Below the pieces are notes generated by a model. That model was not told the DNA's origin and ran no database searches. It saw only the letters and a list, made by a program, of their open reading frames with translations. Position numbers and translations under genes: made by a program. DNA of 64,000 nt from assembly GCA_007118975.1 (NCBI GenBank), contig SKQO01000016.1:1-64000 (forward strand). Direction: 5' to 3'. Below are positions 39,926 through 49,521 of this stretch, piece by piece. This DNA comes from Halobacteriales archaeon. Lineage in GTDB: Archaea; Halobacteriota; Halobacteria; Halobacteriales; SKNY01. How positions within the stretch are numbered: the first letter of the stretch is position 1; every line of letters starts with the position of its first letter.

Positions 39926-41017
39926 TTATTCTCGCGTGACAGGTTCGAGGAGATCGTCCAGGTTGGGGTACAGCGGTCGCTGGAAGTTGCGAGTCACGTC
40001 ACGATCGTGGAACTGGCGATCCATGAAATCGAGCAGTGCCGCGTAATCCTCCGGCTTGTGGGCGTGCCCGCGTTCGCGGTAGGCCCAGCCGATCTTCTCG
40101 CGATGGCCGAGCAGTTCATAGACTTCTCTTGCGGCCCGGGCGGCGACGTAGGTGCCCGCAGGATTTGCAGCGAGGTCTTCGTACGCTTCGGTGAAGAGCA
40201 TTCCTCGAGGTGCCACTAACCCGTGAAGGTAGTGATTGTCGTAAGGCAACTCGCCGTCCCGGTGGCGGTACTCGGCGAACCCGTCGCCGAACCAGAAGAT
40301 GTTCCTGGAGCCGAAGAAATCATCGATCACTTCGCTTCCGTCCATTTTCAGGCGATTCAGGCCGGCCCCACCGATGCCGGAGTTGTTGGGGTTCGTGATC
40401 TCGATTCGCTGGTCGGTCGCACCCGCGAGCAGCACCGTCTTACCTCCCCGGGAGTGGCCGGTGATGGCGACCCGCTCCTCATCGGCCGTGTCGATCGTAG
40501 CAAGTGCGTCAACGGCCCGATGAATCGCCCAGGCCCACGCCGAGCAGACGCCGAAATCGGGGTCCTCGAAAATGCGATAGAGCCCGCTGTCCTGATAGGT
40601 GTCAGGATCGTCGTCGGCCGCTTCGGTTCGGTCGAGGCTCGCTGCGATGTTTCCTCGCTCGAGGACCTCATGGACGACATCGTCGTGAAAATACCGCCAA
40701 CAACCGTCGGCGTCGAGGAGCACGGGGAACGGGCCGTCACCCGGTGGTATCCAGAGCGAGAGCGTGAGCGACAGCGTTTCTCCACCGGGCAGGTGACACC
40801 TGACTTCGTACGTGTGATACCGGACCCCCGACCAGTGGCGGATGCTGCTGGTCGCGCGGGCAGTGACCTCGACAGCCTCGGGCGCCGGCGGCATCCCGCC
40901 AAACTCGTGGGGGATGATCTCGTCGTACAGTTGTTCGCGTCGACTGGCCCATTGCTCTGCTGTGACGGCCGATCCGTCCTCGAACGTCAGAAGATCCGGT
41001 GTGACATCCATGCGCAC
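39926..41017 (-). CDS. alpha/beta hydrolase, CE15 (glucuronoyl esterase)-like
   Basis: HEFGGMPPAPEAVEV, nucleophile elbow ITGHSRGGKTVLLAGATDQRI, C-terminal RERGHAHKPEDY. Confidence 0.75.
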   Translation of the reverse strand: MRMDVTPDLLTFEDGSAVTAEQWASRREQLYDEIIPHEFGGMPPAPEAVEVTARATSSIRHWSGVRYHTYEVRCHLPGGETLSLTLSLWIPPGDGPFPVLLDADGCWRYFHDDVVHEVLERGNIAASLDRTEAADDDPDTYQDSGLYRIFEDPDFGVCSAWAWAIHRAVDALATIDTADEERVAITGHSRGGKTVLLAGATDQRIEITNPNNSGIGGAGLNRLKMDGSEVIDDFFGSRNIFWFGDGFAEYRHRDGELPYDNHYLHGLVAPRGMLFTEAYEDLAANPAGTYVAARAAREVYELLGHREKIGWAYRERGHAHKPEDYAALLDFMDRQFHDRDVTRNFQRPLYPNLDDLLEPVTRE

Positions 41018-41999
41018 ATAATCGTTTCGTCGGTCGGGATTTCAAGGTTTACGTCGGAATCCGGACATCATTCGCCGTCGATCCGGTGTTTGGCTTGAGA
41101 GTTGTCGGAATCACTGTTGTCGTGTTGGTTGCTGGGGATCCCACGAGTTCATACCGTGCGCACGATGGCCACGGAATTCAGCGGATTACTATGGGGTCCT
41201 TTCTCGACCGGTTCCTCGCCCCTGCAATCGCTGCATGAAGTAGGTATGCCTCCCCCTTCGGTCGGAGGCGCTCGTATTTGCTGACCGCAGCGGCCACTCG
41301 TCCGTGTGCCCTTCTCCCGAGATCCGCCGAGTAGGTGGGGTTGGGGGAACGGCGACCAACGGTGTCTTTGCTCCGTTCGAAAGATCGGGCCGATGCATCA
41401 CTGATTGAGTCGACCACATCACCCCGTGCGAATTTACGGGGACAAGCTTCTTGCGCCGGGTCCAACGGTTTCACCTTCATCGCTCGGGACGCATGTCGGG
41501 ATTTGCCGTACCGAGTGCTCGCTCGTCATCCCATCGAATGTCCTTGCCTGTTGGGCATGCCGTCTTACGGTGGGGTCGCGTGGAGTCACATCGAAGAATG
41601 GCTTGCAGCGATCTTCCTCCATCGTTCACATCGTCTCGCCTCCCGGTTCCACCGTGTTAGACGTGACAATCAACTGTTGTCGTCGAATCCGGTCGTTTCG
41701 AGAATACCGACCCCAATCGGGGCTGCGAACCCGGGTGGTGACAGATTGAACCGTCGAGCAGCGCCGGGCCACTGACAACAGCAGTCGTGCGATCGACCCA
41801 AATGCACTCCTCACTGTCCGACATCGGATTGACGCCGGTGTGGCGGGTTCCCGCCCGAATTCACGCGCAATTGAACCGGTGATGTTCGGCCACCCGAGCA
41901 ACGGCTCGAACACGACTACCTGACAACACCTGCCCGAGACGGCTCGGGCCCGACCGTCGGACAGCAGTCCCAACACCGACCAAGTTCGGGTTTATCCGA

Positions 42000-42827
42000 C
42001 TAGTCGCGGGCCTGGTTGGCGTCCGTCGAAAACGAGAAATCGAGCGCGGGTGCGGAGTGAGTGAGCGATCCCATCGAGATAACATCGACTCCCGTGGCGG
42101 CATACTCGGGGATCGTCTCGAGCGTGATCCCACCACTCGCTTCGGTCAGTACTTCCGCGGATAGGCCAGCGACCCCCCGCTCTATGGCGGCGGGCGCGAG
42201 GTTGTCGAACATGATGATGTCTGCCCCTGCAGCTGCCGCGGTACTCGCATCCTCGGGTCGTTCGATTTCCACCTCGATCTTCGTGGCGAACGACACACGG
42301 GCTTTGAAATGTGCAATCGCGTCCGCGAGGCCCATCTCCGCGATGTGGTTGTCCTTTACCATGACCATGTGTGATAGGTCGAGTCGGTGGGAGTCGCCGC
42401 CACCGGCGACGATCGCGAGTTTTTCGAGCGAACGGAGTCCCGGCGTTGTCTTTCTGGTCCCGGCGATACGGACGGTCTCGTCCACCTCATGGGCCGTGTT
42501 TACCGCACGTCTGGTCCGCGTTGCAATGCCGGACGCGTGACCGATGAGATTCACTGCGATCCGTTCCCCCCGCAGGACCTCACGTGTAGGCCCCTCGACT
42601 GTCAGGACGGTATCGCCCGCTCGTATCGAATCACCATCGGCAACCCCCGGATCGACTCCCACTCCAAGATACTCGAAAACGGCACGCACAGCGTCCATTC
42701 CGGCGACAATGCCGTCCTCTTTGGCAATCAAGCGTCCGAGGGTGTCTCCGGGAAGTTGATTGGTAACGTCGTGGTGGCCGAGATCCTCGGCAAGCCATCG
42801 CTCTACATCCCGTTCAAAAACCACCAT
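42000..42827 (-). CDS. nadC: nicotinate-nucleotide diphosphorylase (carboxylating)
   Basis: IAVNLIGHASGIATRTRRAV, RIAGTRKTTPGLRSLEKLAI, RLDLSHMVMVKDNHI, IMFDNLAP. Confidence 0.96.
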   Translation of the reverse strand: MVVFERDVERWLAEDLGHHDVTNQLPGDTLGRLIAKEDGIVAGMDAVRAVFEYLGVGVDPGVADGDSIRAGDTVLTVEGPTREVLRGERIAVNLIGHASGIATRTRRAVNTAHEVDETVRIAGTRKTTPGLRSLEKLAIVAGGGDSHRLDLSHMVMVKDNHIAEMGLADAIAHFKARVSFATKIEVEIERPEDASTAAAAGADIIMFDNLAPAAIERGVAGLSAEVLTEASGGITLETIPEYAATGVDVISMGSLTHSAPALDFSFSTDANQARD

Positions 42828-42830
42828 CCC

Positions 42831-44354
42831 TCAAGACCCACTCGACGGTCTCATGGTCTCGCCCTCGGCGGTTGTGTCCGTTGACGGGTTCACGTGGTGA
42901 CACCCAACGGATTGTTCGTTCTCGGCTGCGGCTCGAGCTACCAGGACGGCGACGATTGTCGCCGCTCGGAGCTCGTAGAGCGATCGGGATGTCCGCGTCC
43001 GAACGTACGCATCGACCTCGCCCTTGAGACGGCGTAACCCTGCCCGGGCGGTGTCGATTTCCGACGGGGAACGCACGACCCCCAGGGACTCTTCCATCAC
43101 CGACCGGAGACGTACGAACTTCTGCTGGGCGAAGTTGGCCGGCAGGGCTGGATCTCGATCCAGCAGTTCGGGTGACTCGATAGTGGTGATGCGGTGGCCG
43201 GTTGCCGCCTCGCCCGCTCGCAGCCCCCACACCAGCCCCTCGAGGAGAGAGGTGCTGGCCAGTCGGTTCGCACCGTGCACACCGGTTCGTGCACACTCCC
43301 CCACCGCGAAGAGGCCATCCAGTGAGGTTTTCCCGACGTCGTCGACGGCGATTCCTCCACAGAGGAAATGCTGGACCGGAATCACGGGGATCCCCGTTTC
43401 CCAGTCGACGTCATGAGTCTCGCAAGTTGCAGCTAGTCCGGGGAAGTTGGCCGAAAAATCGATCCCCGTAACGTCGAGCTCGACGCCACCGGTCCGCTCG
43501 TGCTCACGCATGACTGCTCGTGCTACCACGTCCCGAGGTGCGAGTTCTGCGTCGGGGTGCTCAGCCGGCATAAAGCGTTTCCCGGCCGCATTGCGGAGCA
43601 CGGCACCTTCGCCTCTGACTGCCTCACTGATGAGAAACGTCCCCGTGTCGGTTTCGCAGCCGGTCGGATGAAACTGGATGAATTCCATGTCCTCGACGCG
43701 AGCGCCGGCGAGGGCTGCCATGGCGATGCCGTCTCCGGTGGTCGACGGCGGGTTGGTCGTTCGTTGATAGAGTCCTCCGATGCCCCCGGTGGCCAGGACG
43801 GTCGCGCCGGCAAACGTAGGTGCCCACTTCCCCGCCCGCTCGAGGACGGCGCCATGGATGCGCCCCTCGTGACTCACGAGTTCAAGGGCGGCGGTATCAT
43901 CGAGTACGGTGACGTCCGTCTCTTCGAGGACGTAATTCAGGAACGGTACGTGGATGTGTTTGCCTGTCTCGGCATTGACGTGAAGGACACGTGGTTCCTT
44001 GTGGGCCGCCTCGCGACCGAACTCGTACTCCCCCGTCGAGTCAGTATCGAACTCGACGCCGATCGTGTCGACGAGCACCTCACGCACCGCCTCGTCCGCG
44101 TGTTCGACCAGTACATCGACGGCGGTCTCGCTCGCGGTCCCCCCGGAGGCGTCCAGGATATCCGCTTTGAGGCTGTCCGGATCCGATCGTGTGATCGCGA
44201 TCCCGCCCTGTGCTCGCCACGTCGAGGCCTCCGTGGGTTGTACGGCCTTGGTCACGAGCGTCACATCCGCACCCTTCCGATCTGCCGATAGTGCCGTTGC
44301 TAGTCCCGCAATACCCGCACCGACCACGAGAACGTCCGTTTCGCGTCGTTGCAT
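42831..44354 (-). CDS. nadB: L-aspartate oxidase
   Basis: VLVVGAGIAGLATALSADRKGADVTLVTK, QGGIAI, HVPFLNYVL, MEFIQFHPTG, HFLCGGIAVDD, GECARTGVHGANRLASTSLLEGLV. Confidence 0.95.
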   Translation of the reverse strand: MQRRETDVLVVGAGIAGLATALSADRKGADVTLVTKAVQPTEASTWRAQGGIAITRSDPDSLKADILDASGGTASETAVDVLVEHADEAVREVLVDTIGVEFDTDSTGEYEFGREAAHKEPRVLHVNAETGKHIHVPFLNYVLEETDVTVLDDTAALELVSHEGRIHGAVLERAGKWAPTFAGATVLATGGIGGLYQRTTNPPSTTGDGIAMAALAGARVEDMEFIQFHPTGCETDTGTFLISEAVRGEGAVLRNAAGKRFMPAEHPDAELAPRDVVARAVMREHERTGGVELDVTGIDFSANFPGLAATCETHDVDWETGIPVIPVQHFLCGGIAVDDVGKTSLDGLFAVGECARTGVHGANRLASTSLLEGLVWGLRAGEAATGHRITTIESPELLDRDPALPANFAQQKFVRLRSVMEESLGVVRSPSEIDTARAGLRRLKGEVDAYVRTRTSRSLYELRAATIVAVLVARAAAENEQSVGCHHVNPSTDTTAEGETMRPSSGS

Positions 44355-44366
44355 CGCTTTTCTCCA

Positions 44367-45494
44367 TTAGACCTCGAGCATTCGGTCGAGCGCGACTCGT
44401 GCCAGCTCCTTCTCCGCCGGTTGCACCTCGATCACGTTGTGGACGACCCCGTCCCGGAGTTCCTCGAGTATCCAGCACAGGTAGTTGGGATCGATCTGAC
44501 GCATTGCGTTGCAATCCATGCACGCGTCACCACAGAGTGGCAAGACAGTAACATCCGGATGCCACCGCGCGAGGTGTTCGGCAAGGTGAATCTCGGTGCC
44601 GATCGCCCAGACATCCCCGGGATCGGCCGATGCGACGGTTTCACAGATGGTGGACGTACTGCCGACGACATCAGCTGCCTCGACGACCTCCCGGCGGCAT
44701 TCGGGATGAACGACGACCTGTGCTTCGGGGTGTTCCTGCCGGATCGTCTCGACGTGTTCCGGTCGGAACCGTTCGTGAACCTGACAATACCCGTCCCACA
44801 GGATGATGTCCTTCTCGGTCGCCTTCTCCGCATCACTTGTCGGGTCCCACGGATCCCACTCAACGCACTCGTCTTCCATGCCGAGTCGGTGCGCCGTGTT
44901 CTCACCGAGGTGTTTATCCGGCAGAAAGAGCACCTTCTCGCCCCGATCGAACGCCCATTCGAAGGCACGATGGGCGTTCGACGACGTGCAGACGAGGCCA
45001 CCCTGCTCCGCACAGAACGCCTTCAGGTCCGCGTACGAGTTCATATACGTGATCGGGATGATGTCCGCGTCGGTCGCTGCGGTGATCTCTGCCCACGCCG
45101 AATCGACCTGAAGGGCTTCCGCCATCCCGGCCATCGGGCAGGACGCCTCCATGCTGGGCAAAAGGACGGACTGTGTGTCGTCCGTGATGATGTCCGCCGA
45201 CTCCGCCATGAACGTCACGCCGCCGAACACGACATACCGGGCATCGGTCTCCGCTGCGGCCTTGCTGAGTTCGTAGGAATCACCCACGAAATCGGCGTGC
45301 TCGACGATCTCTCGGCGCTGGTAGTTGTGCCCCAGGATGACGACCTCGTCGCCGAGTTCCTCGAGCGCGGCGCGTATCCGAGCGCATCGCTGGTCCTCGG
45401 TCAGGTCCCGATAGTTCACGGGAAGCTGCTCGAGGTTGTCATATTTGAAGAGGCTCAGGTCCGTCTCGAAATCCGCTGTTTCCATTGCTGGCAT
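44367..45494 (-). CDS. nadA: quinolinate synthase
   Basis: VVILGHNYQRREIVEHADFVGDSYELSKAA, VVFGGVTFMAESADI, LPSMEASCPMAGMA, VVHPECRREVVEAADVVGST, CMDCNAMRQIDPNYLCWILEEL. Confidence 0.96.
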   Translation of the reverse strand: MPAMETADFETDLSLFKYDNLEQLPVNYRDLTEDQRCARIRAALEELGDEVVILGHNYQRREIVEHADFVGDSYELSKAAAETDARYVVFGGVTFMAESADIITDDTQSVLLPSMEASCPMAGMAEALQVDSAWAEITAATDADIIPITYMNSYADLKAFCAEQGGLVCTSSNAHRAFEWAFDRGEKVLFLPDKHLGENTAHRLGMEDECVEWDPWDPTSDAEKATEKDIILWDGYCQVHERFRPEHVETIRQEHPEAQVVVHPECRREVVEAADVVGSTSTICETVASADPGDVWAIGTEIHLAEHLARWHPDVTVLPLCGDACMDCNAMRQIDPNYLCWILEELRDGVVHNVIEVQPAEKELARVALDRMLEV

Positions 45495-46338
45495 TTTCCA
45501 CTGGCTCCGATTACTGTCTGTCTACGATGAGGGGTTTTGAAAAATCTTTGTGTACAGTACAATTTATCGGTGGGTCTATCCGCTTAATAAGGGACAACCG
45601 TTTACGGAGGTTGTCCACCGCGGCGGGGGCTAGGCCACTCTCCGGCCCCAACGCCAGCGGTTCCACTGTCACGCCCAGTGTCATCGAAACGGTTCGCCTC
45701 GAGAATGGTGTGTTCGAATTCCGTTCGATCACCTCACGATACTTGCGCCAGACGACCCTGGCGATCAAGTAACGAGGGCCGACCCCCGTGTTGTTGTCCC
45801 CCACGACTGGCCAACGACACGTCCTCGTGATCTCGATTATCTGTCCGACATCACCAGTCAAGCGCCCGTACCAGTTTACGGCGATCGGCCATTTCAGCAT
45901 CAAGCACCGGTTTGCACCCGGACGCTCCAAACTCCGGTTGGAAGATGGACCACCCCGACCTGTCTTCCAATCTCTACCGCTAGCGCGTGCGGGTGGCAGA
46001 CTGGATTGATCCGCTTTAGACGCAGTGAATCCGCCAACAAGCACTGTCCCGAGGGGAAAAAGCCCGTTCGGGAACCATGCCCACGTCAAGACTAATTTGC
46101 TGGCGGCGCCGGGACGCCAGCCTCGCCAAGGCCACCGATCCACCAGCAACGGGTTGAGCGATGGTGAATCATCTAGACAGTCAATGGCGAGTTGTCGGCG
46201 CCGCCCATCATACACGACATCCATACCCAGCCATGGGTCCGTGAGGTGTGGACTGACTGCGCTCGATTGGGATCGACTGGTTCCCAACACCGACCGATTC
46301 GCACGCCATCGTGCTCCACAGTCAGTCCCTGAGCGGGA

Positions 46339-46620
46339 TCAGTCGCGCATCGCCCGAACAATGCCGGCGACAACCACCGATAACAGGTAACAGGAGACGA
46401 GGAATGGGACCCAGTAAACGACAAGCTTGTACTGGGGGACGATCCGCTCGCCGACGATCGTCAGCCCGACGAATAGCACGTAGCCCGGTCCGGCCAGCGG
46501 GGTCGTCAGTCTCACATCGACAGTGGCGGCGACGAACGGAAGCGTGAGAACCCCGAACACCGCCCAGACACCGGATCCAGCGGCGAGCTGCCAGTACCGA
46601 TCGACCCAATCGGAAGTCAT
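46339..46620 (-). CDS. small three-TM membrane protein, coupled to the downstream-numbered hydrolase gene
   Basis: 93 aa hydrophobic ORF; start overlaps the end of the 46617-47417 gene (ATGA-type overlap). Confidence 0.65.
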   Translation of the reverse strand: MTSDWVDRYWQLAAGSGVWAVFGVLTLPFVAATVDVRLTTPLAGPGYVLFVGLTIVGERIVPQYKLVVYWVPFLVSCYLLSVVVAGIVRAMRD

Positions 46621-47417
46621 CGGTCCGCCGCCACTCGTTCGATCCCATGTGCGCCCAGCAACCGCGCTGCGATCAGCGTTGTCCAGTCAACCTGCGTCTC
46701 GAGGTCGAGGAGGAACTCGGTGAGTTCGACGATGTAGCCAGCCGTTCCGAGGTCAGCGCCGACTTTATGAATGATCATCGGGCGGTTGCCACCGAGTTCG
46801 TTCCCGACGGTAAACCGATGGAACCGCAGCGTGCGCGGGACGATCTCATCGTTGAGATCCTGTACGAGCGTTTCCGCATGCTCTAAAGCGTCTCCGGTGG
46901 CCGTCGGGAAGATCGCCTGCCCCACCCAGCGGTCATGGGTTTCGAAGATCCCGCGCGAGCGGTGCAGGTCGACGACGATTTCCGGCTGCGTGTCCACGAT
47001 CAGGTTCCACAGCGCCCGGGCCAGCTCTGTCTTGGGTTCCTCGCCGGCTGGAAACTTTCGATTGAGATCGCCGTCGGGGCCCTCCCTGCTATTCGCCCGG
47101 ATGGCGGCCACGTCAGCCCACGGCACGACGATCAGCGACCCTTTCGCGAGCGTCCAGTCGAGGATCGCCTCGGCAGCCCGGTAGCCGTTCACCTCGTCTC
47201 CGTGCACCCCGCCGATAATGACACCCGTCGGGCCGTCGTCTCCGCCCCCGAGTTCGTAGTAGGTCGTCTCCCGATCGGTGTCTTCCAGGAGGGTCCCGGT
47301 CGCGGATAGCGGTGGCACAGCTGGCGACGTGTCTCCTTCGTACTCGCCGACGACGATGCCGCCCAGTGCCGTCCCGACGACCGCCGTACCCGCCGCGAGT
47401 GCGGCTCTCCTGTTCAT
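46617..47417 (-). CDS. AstE/AspA-like (M14-type) zinc hydrolase with possible Tat/lipoprotein-like leader
   Basis: MNRRAALAAGTAVVGTALGG leader; GGVHGDEVNGYRAAEAIL (HxxE), GDLNRKFPAGEE, VVDLHRSRG. Confidence 0.85.
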   Translation of the reverse strand: MNRRAALAAGTAVVGTALGGIVVGEYEGDTSPAVPPLSATGTLLEDTDRETTYYELGGGDDGPTGVIIGGVHGDEVNGYRAAEAILDWTLAKGSLIVVPWADVAAIRANSREGPDGDLNRKFPAGEEPKTELARALWNLIVDTQPEIVVDLHRSRGIFETHDRWVGQAIFPTATGDALEHAETLVQDLNDEIVPRTLRFHRFTVGNELGGNRPMIIHKVGADLGTAGYIVELTEFLLDLETQVDWTTLIAARLLGAHGIERVAADR

Positions 47418-47602
47418 GGCCGTCCGTTGTCCACCTCCGTACGTTATTATCCCGACGGTAAGGTCCGTTCACCCTCGCGAAGAAATCGGTCACCGGGGGA
47501 CTCCTCGCCCGGTTCCGTTTCTAATCCAGGTGGCCCACCGAGCTTTCCCCACACACATGCGCTCGGGGCTACTGTGTTGTTCGGTTCCAGTGTGTATCGG
47601 AC

Positions 47603-48739
47603 TCAGAAGTCCTGATACGGCTCGGATTCGATCGGGATCTGGTCGACCGGTTCGGCGCGAGCAATCGCGTCGGCCTCGAGTTCTGTTCCCCACCCCGGTC
47701 CCGCCGGTGGACGTGCCAGCCCGTCTTCCAGCTGGATCGAGGAAGTGAGCAATTCGTCGTAGCGATCTAGATAATTCACGAACACTTCTTGCATGAAACA
47801 GTTCGGAATGGCCATATCGAGGTGGAGGCTCGCGACCGTCGAGATCGGCCCATTCGAGTTGTGGGGTGCGACGGACGTGTAGTGTGTCTGGGCTGCAGCA
47901 GCGATCTTCGTGAGTTCGGAAATCCCCCCGGCATGACAGATATCGGGTTGGATAATCCCGACTGCCTGGGCGTTCAACAGTGGCTCGAAGTCCCAGCGCG
48001 AGAATAGTTGTTCCCCGGTTGCGACCGGTACATCGATCTGACGCGCCAGTGTGACGAGGGCGTCAACGTTGTCGAAGAGGACTGGCTCCTCGAGCCAGGC
48101 GATATCGTAGGCAGTTAATCCCTTGGCGACGCGCTCTGCGCTCCACCGGTTCAGTCGACCTCGAATATCCACGGCGATCTCACAACCACTGCCGACGGCG
48201 TCGCGGACGGCACCGACTGCATCGACACCTTTCTGGAGGCGATCCGGATCGATAACTTGCTCGCCGAGGAACGGGTAGAATTTGACTCCTCGATATCCCT
48301 CATCCGCAACATCGCGGGCCGCCCCAGCGAGGGCACCGGTCGATTCTGCCCCTTCGAACCATCCGTTCGCGTACGTCGGAACCGCCTCCCTTGTTGGGCC
48401 ACCTAGCAGAGCGTACACGGGTCTGCCGAGTACTTTCCCCTTGATATCCCACAGGGCAAGATCGATCGCACTGATCGCGGACATCGTCACCGGACCACCT
48501 GTCCAGGTGACGCGCCGATACATCGAGGTCCACAGGTGTTCAATCCTTCTTGGATCCCGGCCCTGCAGAAATTCACCGAATTTACGGAGGTCCGCCATCA
48601 CTGCTGCGTCCTTGTACTGGAGGCTGGCTTCTCCCACACCAACGACCCCTGTGTCGGTCTCCAGCTCGACGAAGATCCAGTTCGTGTGTTCCTCGCGATC
48701 CGCCCGAACCCTCGAGATTTTTGTGTTGACGATTTCCAT
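47603..48739 (-). CDS. enolase-superfamily (galactonate dehydratase-like) dehydratase, second paralogue
   Basis: KISRVRADREEHTNWIFVELETDTGVVGVGEAS, GVKFYPF, IAVDIRGRL, WLEEPV, ATGEQLF, IIQPDICHAGGI, APHNSNGP. Confidence 0.92.
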   Translation of the reverse strand: MEIVNTKISRVRADREEHTNWIFVELETDTGVVGVGEASLQYKDAAVMADLRKFGEFLQGRDPRRIEHLWTSMYRRVTWTGGPVTMSAISAIDLALWDIKGKVLGRPVYALLGGPTREAVPTYANGWFEGAESTGALAGAARDVADEGYRGVKFYPFLGEQVIDPDRLQKGVDAVGAVRDAVGSGCEIAVDIRGRLNRWSAERVAKGLTAYDIAWLEEPVLFDNVDALVTLARQIDVPVATGEQLFSRWDFEPLLNAQAVGIIQPDICHAGGISELTKIAAAAQTHYTSVAPHNSNGPISTVASLHLDMAIPNCFMQEVFVNYLDRYDELLTSSIQLEDGLARPPAGPGWGTELEADAIARAEPVDQIPIESEPYQDF

Positions 48740-48907
48740 GCGTCGGTCTAACAGACCCGCGAGGGGGCGGCTCCAAAAGCGTAGAGGTGAAACAGGGCGC
48801 CGAATCCGCCCGTATGGCGGGGTGCCTCAGCGAACGTTCTGGATGCGGTAATCACAGACAAACAGGGTGGCAATGCCTGGACGATTGGTCCCGGGTAAGA
48901 TCCAACA

Positions 48908-48928
48908 ACCTGAGGTCAGGTTTTTTTT
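48908..48928 (+). terminator. intrinsic-terminator-like hairpin plus T8
   Basis: ACCTG-AGGT-CAGGT followed by TTTTTTTT; no + strand gene recognised upstream. Confidence 0.4.
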
Positions 48929-49149
48929 GCTGGGTGCTCTCCCGGGCGAGCGCGTCGGGACGTGTCACGTCTACGCAGTAAGGACAGTGCTGTTCGCTAC
49001 CCGTGTCTGTGTCAGGGAACATCGATGTCAACGACGCGTTGAGCCGGGGCGAGGAGCTCGCCGGTCGCGTGACACCGAGCGCTTCCATCGCTGAGTCGCC
49101 CACTGGCATGTTGCTGCCCGAGCAGCACAACGGAGCACTTCGAATCGGT

Positions 49150-49521
49150 TCAACTGGGGGTGAACGTGATGACTGGGGGCCAGTCCTCACGCCGCTCGAC
49201 CCCTACTGTAACGCCGTCACCCGGCCTGACATCCTCGTTACCACTGAGTTGTCCGGTGAGCCGCACATTCTCGTCAAATTCGGCGATGACGACCGTATAG
49301 GGCGCTTCTCCCTCGAACTTCGGAGTCGTCACGTGAATCTCCGTCGCGGCCACGACCGTTGCCGACATCGACAACGGGGCGTCGATCATCTCGGGCTCGC
49401 CGCACGTCGGACACGTCTGTCGCGGCGGTAAGCCTGATTCGCCACAGGCCGCACAGCGGCGATACTGCGGCTCTTCCCGGTCCACTGCCGCGGCGAACGA
49501 TTCGTACCAGGATGCCGTCAT
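49150..49521 (-). CDS. Zn-ribbon OB-fold (DUF35-type) protein
   Basis: YRRCAACGESGLPPRQTCPTCGEPE rubredoxin-like zinc ribbon and OB fold; follows the thiolase gene with ATGA overlap. Confidence 0.88.
   Translation of the reverse strand: MTASWYESFAAAVDREEPQYRRCAACGESGLPPRQTCPTCGEPEMIDAPLSMSATVVAATEIHVTTPKFEGEAPYTVVIAEFDENVRLTGQLSGNEDVRPGDGVTVGVERREDWPPVITFTPS

Noticed and set aside
45511-46290. 259 aa minus-strand ORF upstream of nadA
   Set aside because: Composition is Arg/Pro/Ser/Trp-rich and not acidic like real proteins here; no motif recognised; likely chance ORF in GC-rich DNA.
49003-49431. 142 aa + strand ORF before the terminator-containing gap
   Set aside because: Mostly antisense to the DUF35 gene; no supporting motif.
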